Below are positions 44,835-56,260 of a DNA stretch of 64,000 nt, one piece after another. Every line of letters begins with the position of its first letter. The stretch's first letter is position 1. This DNA comes from Mastigamoeba balamuthi (lineage: Eukaryota > Evosea > Mastigamoebida > Mastigamoebidae), in assembly GCA_902651635.1 (NCBI GenBank), contig CACRSC010000084.1, positions 1,034,682 to 1,098,681 on the forward strand. The letters are read 5' to 3'. The notes under the pieces are model-generated. The model made no database searches. It had not been told where the DNA came from and saw only the letters and a program-made list of their open reading frames with translations. Position numbers and translations under genes: made by a program.

Positions 44835-45075
44835 TGCGCTGCTCGTCCGATTCGAGATACAGCTGTGTGCTTCGCGTCGTCGCAGATTCGATTGTGTTTT
44901 GTCCCTCATGCATCAGACCCTCTGGCTCAGATTCCTCTGTGGCGGTAATCTGCACCGCTCCGGCGGCGTGCTGCATGTGGCGGACAGATGCCCGGATCCG
45001 TCTTCCAATGCGGGACTCCATTGATCGCTTGGTGCCAGCTCGCATAACTATGGGATAAGTCCAGCCCACTTGCAT
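44835..45075 (-). CDS. Possible gene start truncated by repeat R
   Basis: From ATG 45075 the minus strand reads MQVGWTYPIVMRAGTKRSME and QITATEESEPEGLMHEGQN for about 80 codons of protein-like sequence. It then enters repeat copy 5 at QRNTRERVRQG. Nothing beyond the junction is conserved protein. It is unrecognised; either a gene interrupted by repeat insertion or a chance frame. Confidence 0.25.
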
Positions 45076-45342
45076 TGTCAAGGCGGAGCACGAGGGAAAA
45101 AAGAAGCCGCGGATCCTGGGGTTTGCCCTTGGAGTATCTTCAGCCTCTCAGTCCGTGGTAAAGCCAGTTTCTGGTGCGTTTCCCTTCGAGAGCAGTGGCT
45201 TGTGTATGCACTTAAGTGCAGAGAATATCATCATTTGCGGAATTCAACATTTGTACACTGGCATCTTTTGAAGGACATCATCGGATATTCCTTTGAGCCT
45301 GAGGGATTGGGGCACGCCAGGGAGCTGGTGCCCACAGTGAGC
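45076..45342. other. Unique spacer
   Basis: No gene; 3' flank of the broken secreted-protein gene that ends at 45343. Confidence 0.4.
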
Positions 45343-46494
45343 TCATACGGCGAGGGTGTAGGGGCTGGTGCCCGTGGCCAGCACAGGGTCGTACACGATC
45401 ACCTGCGCGCCCGACGGGAACTCGATGTCGATGCGCTTGACGTCGTCCCTTCCCCACGACCGGTGGAAGGGGTGCAGCACTCCCTCGCTCAGCTTCTTCA
45501 GTGCATCGAGTGTGTAGTCCACCCACGCCCCTGCCTCGCACACTGCAGCAATCCCGTTCACTGTCGCCCTCACCCCAGCCTCAGCGTACGCCTTGACTCC
45601 CCTCTGGCTCGCAAACGCCCCCGCCTGCGCCTCGGCGTGCGCGTTGGCTCCCAGCACCCGCAGGCGCAGCCTGTTGCCCTGGGAGGCGTAGGGGTAGTTG
45701 TGGATCTCGACGATAGTCTCGAAGGCCTTGGGGACCACCACGGTGTTGCCGTAGAGGGTGTAGCCGGGCACGCTGGTGACGATCCACGTGAAGAACACCG
45801 TCAGCCCGCTGGTCGCGTCAGTGCCGTTGATGCGGTAGAACTTGGCCCCCGGGTGGTCCACAGAGTCGCCGTGGCTGTCTTCCACCCACGTCATGCCGCC
45901 GTCGCCTCCGAGCAGCTTCTTGGACATAAACGACCTGTGCGAGACCTAATTGCCCTCGCTGTCCACCTCGACGAGCCCCTCGTATACCATCGCCACCGCC
46001 CCAACCGCCACCTGTGCGCGTGCGTGCGCCAGGTCGTTGAGGTTCAGCCCACTGTTCATCTCCGTAAGTCAGTGTGATTGGTAAGTCTGAGGGACGGGCG
46101 TACGCTGTGGCAAGGGCGTCAGCGTCGAAGAACGCGTAGGCGGTGACAGGGACGGTGGGCGTGATGCTGTCGGTTGACACAGCGGCCACTGAGTTCAGAA
46201 TTGTAAGTGTACGATATGAGTAAGCTGAAGTCCCGCACAGGCGATGATGGCCTCTGCGCCCACGTGGGCCTGTGCATCGAAGACATCGCGGTGGACGTGG
46301 GCGGCGGCCTCGGCGCTGAGCGAGTAGAACCAGGACCCCTTGGTGAGGCGGGTCGCGAGGGGCTTCTCGCCGATCCTGCGCCACTCCGCGTCGATGGGCT
46401 TGAGCTCCGTCCAGTTGCGTGGCACGAACGGCAACTCGAAGGCACAGGCCACTGCGGCAGCGCACAAGGCAATCACGACAACGCGCTGTATCAT
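45343..46494 (-). pseudogene. Secreted protein gene with two frame breaks and an in-frame stop
   Basis: ATG 46494 gives a strong signal peptide (MIQRVVVIALCAAAVACAFE) and PFVPRNWTELKPIDAEWRRI. The frame must change near 46228 to continue as TILNSVAAVSTDSITPTVPV, and again near 46068 to continue as MNSGLNLNDLAHARAQVAVG. A TAG interrupts at about 45946, just before MSKKLLGGDGGMTWVEDSHG, which then runs open to TAG 45343 with WIVTSVPGYTLYGNTVVVPK. No splice pair of normal length repairs these breaks. An Ala-rich, amyloid/adhesin-like repetitive composition (AHAEAQAGAFASQRG) is visible; family unknown. Probably a pseudogene, or poor assembly. Confidence 0.55.
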
Positions 46495-47515
46495 CTCTGG
46501 TCTTCGTTCAAGTGCTGTTAGTCGCTTTGTGATGGTTGTTGTTGTGTTGCTCGGCAGTGGACAAAGAGAAGTAAATTCCCGGGGTCTGCAGGTGCGCTTT
46601 TGTTGCGGGGCGGATGACGTGTCCGACGGTAGAGCGGTGCGGGGTGGGAGAACGCCGGCGGATGCATCATGATGTCATGCGATTGGCGTAGGTTCTGCCC
46701 CGCCTCGTGATGCATCTGGCGTGGTCATCGGCTCAAAGGTATCAGAGTCCGGGGGTAGGCGTCCTCAACCTTCTTTTTGTGAGAGCGCGTGGTCGCTGAG
46801 ATGTTAGTGGTACTGTGTGCCCCAACCGCCTGTTGGCCTGGCGGTTGGGTTTGCTTTTCACATTTTCCGGCGCATTTTTCTCCGGGTATACCAACATGTG
46901 AAACTCCACGAGAGAAGACCAGCTCTGGCGTATCAGTTGCACCTCACAGAGTCGTGAGGAAACAGCCTGGTTGATTGTTGCACTAATGTGCTGAACCCTT
47001 GGCTGGTCCAGGACCGGAGTGGCGAGGCCTTTGGAAGGCAGTCAGGGGAATGGTGCGCTGTTGGAGTGTTCCTTATCAAACTCACCGGGGCTGTCTTAGT
47101 ATGGGGCACAATGGCGCGTGAACGAACAAGGTCCGGCGAAGTGCCGAACCGTGTTTTTTCACTGATGCTGAATGGCACGGCGCCGGTCTCCTGCAGCATT
47201 TAGAGTGTGGATTGACGCATCCCGAAGCTGCCCTCCGCACAGGCAGGCTGAAGACGGTGGCTGGCGAGTCTTGGTAGCCTTGCGTGCCCTGATGGCCGGC
47301 GCAACCGGAATCGACGCACCCTCTCCGGCCGCGTGTCCCCATTTGGCCAGCACGCGTCCTCCCTGTGGACTTCCTCCCCCCATCTCCGTATCGGCAGTGT
47401 GTCGCCGATCCGCGCACCCCCCACCCCCCTCAGCCCCAGTCCTCAAAGAGGAAGGTTGTCTGCACGCCAGGCACCACACCCGCACCCACCTCCAGCAGCA
47501 GCAGCAGCAGCGCCG
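46495..47515. other. Intergenic, about 1 kb
   Basis: No gene supported. The last 100 nt, rich in CA and CAG, are the leader of the next gene. Confidence 0.45.
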
Positions 47516-48084
47516 ATGCCCTCTAACGAGCCCGCCAAGCCCGCCAAGTCGCACAAGAAGAAGCGCGGCACAGAAGGGCAGGCCAAGGCCAAGCCCAGCA
47601 GCGGGCAGGGGCGCCGCAGGGACCCCCGCGGCGTGCGGTCGCTGCTCTACCGCGTGGGCGACGCCGAGCGCGCAGAGTGCGTGCAGGAGGCGCGCAGGAT
47701 GCTGGCGCAGAGCCCGCAGGCCGGCGGCGGCGGCGGGGAGGCCGCGCGGGCGTGGGCGGCCATCGCGGAGCGGCTGGCGCCGAGGCTGGGCGTCAAGAAG
47801 GTCAAGGGCCCCCGCGGCACGATGGTCGTCTGCGCCTCCACCCTCAACAAGCTCGCCGCCGACCTCAGGTGGGAGGTCCGCCAGCTCGACGAGGCCCCCG
47901 CTGCCGCGCCCCAGCAGCAGCAGCAGCAACAGGAGGTGCGCTGGTTGGGTTTTGGGTTGTGCGGTTGTGTTTGCCTCGTCGTGGCCGTTGGAATTGAGTT
48001 GAATTCGCGGTTTGGGTTTGCGCGCGGCTGCAGGGAGTGGCGCACAGCGCCAGCGGCGCCGCCGAGGCCACCAACGGGCGCTGA
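47516..48084 (+). CDS. Small basic protein of unknown function
   Basis: Two exons (47516-47935 and 48034-48084) give 156 aa. The N-terminus is Lys/Arg-rich (MPSNEPAKPAKSHKKKRGTE, RRRDPRGVR), a likely nuclear signal. The body is helical (AERAECVQEARRMLAQS; AWAAIAERLAPRLGVKKVKG), then STLNKLAADLRWEVRQLDE and a polyglutamine stretch just before the intron. The last exon is short and Ala-rich. No family recognised; nucleic-acid binding is suggested only by charge. The GT-AG intron keeps frame and the stop follows soon after. Confidence 0.6.
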
Positions 48085-48645
48085 GAGGACGACGGGGGCG
48101 GGGGCGAGCCGCCGTGGAAAGCCCGTGGCCGTGCCACGCCGAAATCAGATTACCACGCACAGCCAGTCTCTGAATTGTGAATTGTGAATTGTCAATGTGA
48201 ATTGCCCACCGACACGCAAACACAAATGGGACGTTCCCAACGTACCCTTTACGCCAGCTCAGGGAGCCGTTCTACACAGCTGCGCCAAGGGGTGAAGGGG
48301 AGGGAGGGAGGGACACCGAGAACGTTGAGCAGGTAAGCCCGACAAAGAGATGGACGGACGGCTGCTTTATTTATATTTGGCCGAGTCGACGGTGCGAGAG
48401 GGGGGGAAATGGGCGTTGGGGTGGTTGAAGAGGACTTAGAGAGTTCGTTCTTCAGGTGCACTGTGCAGTGAAGATCGTCATAGAACAAGAGGGGTGTGGC
48501 ACGCGCAGGAAGAGGGTTGAGAAGGACCGCGGAGTGGAGAGGAGAGGTGGTGAAGGAGCGGAAGAGGAGTGTTGGGGGGGTGTTGGTTTGGCTGGTTTGA
48601 GACGGGGGGGGAATAGAAATTGCGCAGAGTCAAGCCGCTTCCTCC
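48085..48645. other. Convergent intergenic region
   Basis: Separates two convergent genes. AT- and purine-rich, with no gene; serves both 3' ends. Confidence 0.5.
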
Positions 48646-50016
48646 TTAGAAGCGGCGCTCGATGCGCTTGTAGAGCTTGAAGTGGTTGCGCAGCACGGGG
48701 CGCACGTCGTTGGCCGTCGCCAGCCTGCGGAGCAGCGGCATGAGGTTCGCGAGCTCGGCGTCGTCGGGCGCGTCAAACCAGCTGAGGATGGGGATCCCGT
48801 TGTTGTACTGGAAGCCAAAGGCCTGCGGGCTGTTGTCGACAATGACCGTACGCGCGAGGTCGCGGCCCAGTATGGCGAGGTCCTTGATGTAGTTGCCCTC
48901 GACGCAGACGCAGGCGTCGCGGAAGACGCGGTGCCGGAACCACCTGCCCTGCGGGTCGATGATGTCGAGCAGCTTGTCGGCGTAGACCTGCTGCGAGGCC
49001 GTGAAGACGACGACCTCGAAGAGCGGCGAGACGGCCTCCATGAACTCCTCCAGCCCCGGGCGCTTCTTGGCGTAGACCCTGTACTCGATGCCGTTCCACA
49101 CGACCGGGAACACCACGTCGGCGCCCGCCACGGGCTCCGTCGAGCAGTGCACCAGCGTCTCGTCGAGGTCCAGCACCAGCGTCGCCCGCGGGGCCCCGGG
49201 CAGCTTCGCCCCGATCGCGCGCTCCATCGCGGGGTTCACGCGCGGCAGGTACGGCAGCCGCCGTATGAAGCAGTACGGGTTCGACTCGTCGTCCCAGTCG
49301 GCCGCGGGCTCCGCGTCGTCGCCCATGCTGCTCTCGTCGTCCTCCTCGAGGTCCTCGCCCTCCATCGCCACGACGTTCGAGTTGCGCCGCGGCGGCTGCG
49401 CTGCCGTCGGCGACAGCGTGGCCTCTGCGGGGCTCTGCGTGGCCTCCTGCTGCGTCTGGCTCTCCACCGCCGCAGCCGCCGCCTCCTCCGCAGAGACCGC
49501 CGCCGCCGCCACCGCCTGCTGCTGCTGCGCCAGCGCCAGCGCCTGCTGCGCCTGGTGCTGCTGCTGCTGCGCCTGCTGGGCGGCCTCCTTGCGGTGCTGC
49601 TGCTGCGGGTCCTTCTGCTGGCGCATGAACAGCGAGAAGACCGGCGAGAAGAGCCCGAAGATCTTGCTGCCGCGCGGCGTCGTCGACTGCCCCTGCGACG
49701 GCTGCGACGACGACGACGACGACGGCGACGCGTCCGAGTCCTGCGGCAGGGCGGCGGGGCGCAGCGCGGCGGCGTCGGTGCTCTCCGAGGTCTGGCGGCG
49801 CGACGACGACGAGGGCGGCGGCGTGTCGGCGCGGGCGAGGGCCTTGACGGTCGCAGCGCTCACAGACGCTATTAGCGTGGGCGAGGCTGTCGGCGTGCCC
49901 TGCACGGGCGTCGACGACGCCGTCGTCGTCGGGAGCGCCTCCGTCGCGCAGCGGGCGCGCTTCGAGGTCGGCACGGAGCCCTGCGGTGCCACCGCTGTCA
50001 GACGGCCGATTCGCAT
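48646..50016 (-). CDS. SCP/NIF-type CTD phosphatase (FCP1-homology domain)
   Basis: Ser/Thr phosphatase of the HAD family acting on the Pol II CTD or transcription factors in animals and amoebae. A 456-aa protein from ATG 50016 (MRIGRLTAVAPQGSVP). A long low-complexity N-terminal half (Ser, Gln, Ala runs; EEDDESSMGDDAEP acidic patch) precedes the catalytic domain. The catalytic domain has TLVLDLDETLVHCS (DXDXT), RPGLEEFMEAVSPLFEVVVF, DPQGRWFRHRVFRDAC and TVIVDNSPQAFGFQYNNGIP, all in order and intact. A further 5' exon starting at ATG 50411 (MSTKVRSSQVTKPEETTPSA) is possible but I cannot splice it convincingly. Confidence 0.93.
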   Translation of the reverse strand: MRIGRLTAVAPQGSVPTSKRARCATEALPTTTASSTPVQGTPTASPTLIASVSAATVKALARADTPPPSSSSRRQTSESTDAAALRPAALPQDSDASPSSSSSSQPSQGQSTTPRGSKIFGLFSPVFSLFMRQQKDPQQQHRKEAAQQAQQQQHQAQQALALAQQQQAVAAAAVSAEEAAAAAVESQTQQEATQSPAEATLSPTAAQPPRRNSNVVAMEGEDLEEDDESSMGDDAEPAADWDDESNPYCFIRRLPYLPRVNPAMERAIGAKLPGAPRATLVLDLDETLVHCSTEPVAGADVVFPVVWNGIEYRVYAKKRPGLEEFMEAVSPLFEVVVFTASQQVYADKLLDIIDPQGRWFRHRVFRDACVCVEGNYIKDLAILGRDLARTVIVDNSPQAFGFQYNNGIPILSWFDAPDDAELANLMPLLRRLATANDVRPVLRNHFKLYKRIERRF

Positions 50017-51784
50017 TGTGCGCGCGGGTGGGGGTGGGCGGACACGCAAGAGAGGAGAGAAAGGGGCAGCAAAAAGATAGGAATATCCGGGGCCAAAAAA
50101 CTCAACCGGCAAGGCGAGAAGCGGGCGGGAAGTAGAAGTCGGTTGTGGAGAAGTTTAGAGAGGCGTGGCGGGTTGGAGGGGAAAAGTGGGTGGGGGGTGC
50201 GGAGAAGATGATGAAGTGTGTATAAGTGGGGGTGGGGGGAATCTTTGGAATCTTCAGGAAATGCCCTTTGGCGCGCGCAGAGAAATCGAGGGGCGGGAGT
50301 GGAGGAATAGTGCACGTTTTGCTTCGAGGGCCAGAAGCGCCGGAAGCTGAACGCGGAGGGCGTCGTCTCCTCGGGCTTGGTGACTTGCGACGAGCGGACC
50401 TTGGTCGACATGCCGGCGGGTGGTGTGTTGTGGGAATAAAAAGCGCGGTGTGGGGAAGAAGAAATAAAAAAGCGCCGCGGCCTCCAAGTCTGTTGCGGGT
50501 CCTGCGCCCTGCGCTCGGTTCTCTGCGTGTATGCGGGGTCTGAGCGCTCTCCTCCGGTCGGTCTGCGGTGCTGGGCGGGGTTCTGGTAGCGCGCGCCGCC
50601 CTAGATCTCGAGCTACGAGGTCCAAAGGCGAAAACACCAAAACTCCTAAGGAGAGACGACTAAACAAGAGGGGTGGTGATTTTACCCCGCGTGACATCAC
50701 GGCCCCCTGACGTGGCCCCCGCAATCTGCGAGGGGGGTGGGTGAGTGTGCACTGCGTGATCGAGTGGGGGGTGCAGGAGCGCCGAGAACTGGGCACGGGG
50801 GCTGGGGGATGGCCCCTGTGGGAGCACCCGGCATTCCCTTGCCTGCCGGGGAATATGCAGTTTGGCTGGGCCGTGTTCTCTTCGGGTTCTCCTTCTGTCC
50901 CCTCTGAGCCCTCCACCGGTTTTCCGACGCCGTTTTTTTCTCGTTCGACACACACCCCCACGCGTGCTGCACACCAACGGCGAGATCGAGCACAGCCCCT
51001 TTCCGCGAGCATTCCCGGGTCCCACACAGCGTTTCTGTACTTTGTATTGTTCCATACATTTCCTTTTGCCAGGCGGGCAATTTACGCTACCCGATGCAGC
51101 GATAACGACGTGCAAGCTTCGGAATGGTCTGGTCAAGAAACGGACCCCGCGTGCACACCTCCTGTGTATTCCAATCTCTGAACCGCCCTCAGTTCTGAAA
51201 GAGATGGCTCGTTCACAGACAGTAAACACCCTACCCCACCTACACCTATCCCACCTACCTACACGCAATCTGAGAACTCCCGCCCTTCGCCCCATTTCTC
51301 ACTCCGCGTTCCGCCTCACTCCACGCTAAATCTTAGATCACATTTCTTTTTTTTTCTTACATGCATTCTCGTTCACCAACAGGGCATGCCCTACTACTGA
51401 TGCAATTGCACGAAATTACGATTTTTCCCAGCAGCGTGTCTGTCACTTATCAGCCAATGACCGAATCACAATTAGCTCTCATCAGGGAAATTGCAGTGTT
51501 ACCACCATTGGGGGAGGGATCCTGCTGGATCACTGTAGTTCCAGAAGGTCCCTAATAAGTTAAGTTGGAGTAGTCCCGAACCTGCGTCGTGACTGGCAGC
51601 GCCCAGCAGCAATTCTGGGTTGGCCCGCACAGTTGCATCGCCAGCTGCCCTGGTTGAACTGGCCGCGAAATGATCCTCTTTGATCTGCATGGCGCAACGT
51701 CAGCAGCAGAGAGTATCTACACTAAGCGGTTGAACCTTTGGCAAAAACTATCAAAACCCTCGGCGAAACACAACCCCGGCAGAT
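50017..51784. other. Long intergenic region, about 1.8 kb
   Basis: Contains the SCP upstream region (with the protein-like frame from ATG 50411) and, at the right end, CAGAGAGTATCTACAC about 65 nt before the epimerase ATG. No other gene, tRNA or repeat is seen. Confidence 0.4.
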
Positions 51785-53610
51785 ATGGCGCAGAAGGTGT
51801 CGGTCCTCGTGCTCGGCGGCACGGGCTTCGTCGGGCGCAACCTCGTCAGGTTCCTGCTCGACTCGGGCGCCTGCTCGTTCATCCGCTCTGTCGACAAGGT
51901 CTTCCCCCAGACGGCCTTCCTCAGCAAGGAGCACGCCGCCGTCTACGACAACCCCGCCTGCCAGTTCCTCCAGGGCAACCTCTCGAGCCCCGGTGCGCCG
52001 CCCTCGCTCGTCTTGATTTCGCTGGGCTCGCGGTGTGTGCGGGTGTTTTTTTATAGTCCGTTTGATTGAATTATACCTCCCGGCCCCTTACCGACAACCT
52101 GGGGGGCTCCCTCCCGCCTCCGCTCCGCCGCGCGCAGCGTCGATCGCCAAGTGCTTCCAGCTCGACGGTGGCAAGAGCTTCGACTACGTCTTCTCGCTCG
52201 CGGCCGAGTGCAAGTACGGCCAGGAGGAGCCTGTGCGTTGCCCCCTCGCTCTCCCTCCCTCTCCCCCCACACCGTGGATATTTCTCTCCCCCTGAGCGCG
52301 CCACACACATATAACCCCTGATAGGGCGCGCAATCTGCGGCGGCCCTTGATTCTGGCATCTTTCTGACACCCCCCTCCGCCACCGCGGCGGGCGAATCCA
52401 GATCTACCAGGAGAAGCTGCACGACGTGCTGCTGAAGGTCGGGCAGGAGGCCGCCAAGCACAAGGGCATCAAGAAGTTCGTGCACCTCTCGACGGCCCAG
52501 GTGTACGACGCCGGCAAGGTCCGTCGCCTCTCGCTCTCTCTCTTCCTCCTCACCAACAGCGCTGTCGGCTTGGCGAGCTCTGCCCCGATTCGGTTATTTC
52601 ATTTGGACCCGCTCGGAAACTGACGGGAAAACGTCGTCAACGCTCGCCGGCAGAAACCGTCCAAGGAGACGAGCTCCCTCGACCCCTGGACTGTCGTTGC
52701 CAAGGTCCACCTCAAGGCGGAGCAGACGCTCAAGACCCTCGGGTGAGCCCGGCGCCCAGCGTTGCTACACTTATCTTCCAAGATTTTCCCTGGGGGACTA
52801 ACGTCCGATATTTCCTCTCAGCCTGCCGCTTGTCATCCTGCGCCCCGCCACGGTCTATGGCCCCGGCGACACGACCGGCCTCGGTACGCCCCCGCAATCG
52901 GCCGTTCTCGCAGTGTCTCACATGCACCACAGCCCCCCGCATCATCTGCGCTGCTGTGTACAAGCACCTGGACGAGAAGATGAAGTTCCTCTGGGTGCGT
53001 TGCCACGATTCGCTCTCCGTACTGTACGGGGAACACACGGAATTCTCAACGCACTGCGCGCCACAGAGCGGCGACATGCGCATGAACACGGTCCACGTCG
53101 CCGACGTGTGCCGCGCCATGTGGCACGCCGCCACCACGCTGCCCTCGGGCGCGCTCTACAACCTGGCTGACAAGAACGACACCGACCAGGAGAAGGTCGC
53201 CAAGATCCTCGAGACGGTACGGGATTCCACCCTGCAACGTCATACGAGATATATTCTCAGCAGCTGTATCTTACCCCATCCTATCGCGGCAGGTCTTTGG
53301 CATCCAGACCTCGTTCGTCGGGGCCCTGATGAGCAACGTCGCCAAGATGAACCTCAAGGGCGTCGCGGAGGAGATCAACGACAAGCACCTCAAGCCGTGG
53401 AGCGACCTGTGCAAGGCGGCCAGCATCACGACGACGCCGCTGACGCCGTACCTCGACCCCGAGCTGCTCTACAACAACTCGCTCAGCGTCGACGGCTCGG
53501 GCATCGAGGCCACGGGGTTCAAGTACCAGTACCCGACGGTCTCTGTCGACCTGATCCGCGCGCAGATCAAGTACCACGCGGACCTGAACCTCTTCCCCAT
53601 CCGCATCTAG
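51785..53610 (+). CDS. NAD-dependent epimerase/dehydratase-like protein (extended SDR)
   Basis: Seven or so exons from ATG 51785. The Rossmann start VSVLVLGGTGFVGRNLVRFL is intact, followed by FDYVFSLAAECKYGQEEP, KKFVHLSTAQVYDAGK (substrate-binding Ser/Thr region), LPLVILRPATVYGPGD and NTVHVADVCRAMWHA. The last exon carries LLYNNSLSVDGSGIEATGF. The usual catalytic YXXXK aligns with TVVAKVHLKAE, so Tyr appears replaced by Thr; Lys is kept. Extended SDRs act on nucleotide sugars or sterols; here activity or substrate cannot be told. Several introns contain GATATTTCC or AGATTTTCC near their 3' ends. Stop TAG at 53610. Confidence 0.85.
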
Positions 53611-54095
53611 TCGCTCTCCTGCCTCGCTCTGCATGCATGTATCTTTGCGCCGCCCGCGGCTGCGATCGAAGCAGCTGAGGGCAGCCTTCCCCAATGATGT
53701 CCTCTCGTTCTGTCCCCCCTTCAAACGCAACGTGAGAAGTTTCATTTTTTACTCCAGCGAGTTCAGTACGTTGCGGAATCTGGATATTGTTTGTGGGGGG
53801 TAGATACGACTGTGGGAGCAGTATCTCGTGCCTGGAAGCCAGCGTACGAGGCCCTCAACTCGCCGTGTGCAACGCAGATCGCGAGAGCAGCACATGCCCG
53901 CCGACTTCCGGTTCGCAGATCAACCGTGACAGTTGAAGTTTCAAATCTTAGAGGAACATTCGGCGAAGACAAGATTCTCCGAGAGAGATATATTTCCGTT
54001 GGTGACATCAGCGCCAGCTCTTTGTTGTTGAACTGTTCGTTTGCGTTAAGCTACTGCTCTCGCGAGCCCCCCCATCACCACCAACGTCCTCCACC
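53611..54095. promoter_or_regulatory. Intergenic with promoter-like AT element
   Basis: GAGAGAGATATATTTCCG (about 53979-53996) lies about 100 nt upstream of the next ATG, which sits in a good Kozak context (CCACCATGG). Nothing else recognised. Confidence 0.45.
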
Positions 54096-55521
54096 ATGGC
54101 AGAGGCTCCCCAGGTCATCCGCTCGTGCTTCAACTGCGACAAGGCGTTCACGAGCGCCCCGCCCAAGGTCTGCAGCAGGTGCGAATCGTCCCAACGGCTT
54201 TCTCACACGAACAAACGATCACACACCACGAGGGCCCTCGTCCTGTCAACCAGCAACCTCTCTCCTCGCGACTCACAGCGAGCACACGCAGGTGCGGCAT
54301 CGTCGGGTACTGCAGCACCGAGTGCCTCAAGGCGTCGTGGAAGCGCCACCAGAAGACCTGCGACCCCAACACGGCCGCCAAGCTGCTCCAGCACGTCGCC
54401 AACAAGGCCGCGGCCAAGCCCGACGCCCCCGCGCCCCAGGAGGCCCCCGCAGCCCCCGCGGCCCCCGTGGTGCCCGAGGCCCCGACCAAGATCGCGGCGA
54501 CGACGGCCCAGGCGCCCGCAGAGCGCAGGGAGGGCGAGGAGGAGGCCCCGCAGCAGCCCATCATGCCCTGCGGAGGCAGCGCGCACGTCGTCAGCGACGG
54601 CAAGGCGCTCGACGCCAAGGAGAGCGCGAGGCTGCAGGCGCTCGCGGGCACTGCGCGCGCGGCCAACATGCGCACGTTCATCGACCTCGCCGGCGAGCGC
54701 AAGACGCTCACCAAGGACGACATCGACTCTGTGCGTTTTTTTTCTCTCAGCGCCTTTTCCCTCTTCTTGCTTTCGTGCACTCCGCTTTTCTTCTGCCCTG
54801 GGGCCGGGCCGGGTCGGGTCGAAGGGCTGGGTGGGCGGGTGGCACGCGCGGGGGGCGAGCGCCACGGGTGGCCCTCGTCTGGAGCGCGTCGCTTTATTTT
54901 CCGAAGTGCAACAGTGGAAGAGGAATTCTCACTGACGCGCAATCGTGTGCGGCGGGTTGTCGGACGTGGCAGACGGCGACGGTGGTGTTCAGCAGGTGCA
55001 AGGACTGCGAGTACACGATCTCGACGCTGTGCACCAAGGTGTTTGTGCAGAACTGCACGGGGTGCACGTTCATCGTCACGGGCAAGATCGTGACGTCGAC
55101 GATGGAGCTCTACGAGTGCTCGGGCGTCAGCGTCACGACGCAGACGGAGCTGCACACGGCGCAGGCCGACCAGTGCACGGACCTCTCGCTCGACTTCGGG
55201 GCCAAGGAGAACATCCGGATGGTCATCTGGGCGGGCTGCGAGAACCTGCGCGTGCGCGTCGCCACCGAGGAGGGCCAGCAGGAGCTCGTGACGGGCCTGC
55301 AGCAGATGTCCGCCGAGTACCAGAACCTCAGGAAGGACATCGACCAGTTCAAGATCTCGCTGCTGCTCGGCAAGATCGTCAACGAGCGCGTCGTCCGCCT
55401 CAACAACGGCTTCCCGACGACCAAGCGCGAGCAGGACGAGTTCGAGCGCAGGCAGGAGGAGAACCTGCAGAAGCTGGCCTCGCAGATGGGCATCACCATC
55501 AAGCGCAAGGCCCGCGACGGG

Positions 55522-55557
<36 letters not shown>

Positions 55558-55593
55558 TCGGGCAAGAAGTTCAAGAACTGCTGCAGCTCGTGA
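54096..55593 (+). CDS. MYND zinc finger - beta-helix-like - SEC-C protein
   Basis: Three exons. Residues 1-55 form a complete MYND finger: CFNCDKAF...CSRCGIVGYCSTECLK...HQKTC, joined over intron 1. An Ala/Pro linker and a helical segment (ALDAKESARLQALAGTARAA) follow. After intron 2 comes a region with repeated Cys/Asn/Thr turns (VVFSRCKDCEYTISTLCTKV, CTGCTFIVTGKI) like the C-CAP/TBCC right-handed beta-helix. A coiled segment precedes a perfect C-terminal SEC-C motif, GRNDPCPCGSGKKFKNCC. SEC-C binds zinc and links proteins to partners such as SecB or the ribosome in bacteria. MYND mediates protein contacts. The combination suggests a scaffold or chaperone-like role (inference). Confidence 0.85.
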
Positions 55594-56260
55594 GGAAACC
55601 GGAACAGCACACCCAAACATGCAAACCCCATTTGTTTCGTTACCAACTCAGTGCCGAGCGTCTGGCCACTGGGCCACTGGGCCACAGCCACCGTCCGTGC
55701 TCTGGTGAGGGTGAGGGCGGTACGAGGTGCGAGCTCGGGCTATTTCTACCAGGCGTCAGCGCGGGGCCCAATTGCATTGCTTTTGCGATGCAATGTGCTG
55801 GGCTGAGGAATTGCTGTTCAAATTGGATTCCGGATGGGGGATCCAGCACAGCGAGGAATTTCCCGGCCTGGGCACTAAAATGACGACACGCGGTCCCCCT
55901 TCCGTCCGCCCCGGATTTTTTCCGACAGGTCCCACGCCGAACGATCTCCGCGATCCCACACACGTCCCGCCAGCCCGCCGGAGCAGCAAAACACACTGCA
56001 TTTCCTCGGATTTCCGTCCAGGGGCCAGACACTCCTCTGTGCCCGGAGCCCCCTGGAGTGCGCCCCGCCGCCGCAGGCGCCCGCGGCCGTGTCCGGCGCT
56101 TGCGAACGTGCATTTTTCCTTCTCAGTGCAGTATTCCTCCGTCCGGCTCACACCCGCCCCGTAGTACCAAGTCAGAAATCGGGTTGCATATTGGCTCCAA
56201 ACTCGGTTCGGAAAAACAGAAAAAAGAAAAGGCGGCCCCCTCGGCGCGATTCCGCGCAGA
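55594..56260. other. Intergenic, about 670 nt
   Basis: No gene supported. The right end has TTGCATATTGGC about 70 nt before the cyclase ATG. Confidence 0.4.

Noticed and set aside
48682-49875. 397-aa + strand frame opposite the SCP phosphatase
   Set aside because: Arg/Leu/Val-rich shadow of the minus-strand gene.
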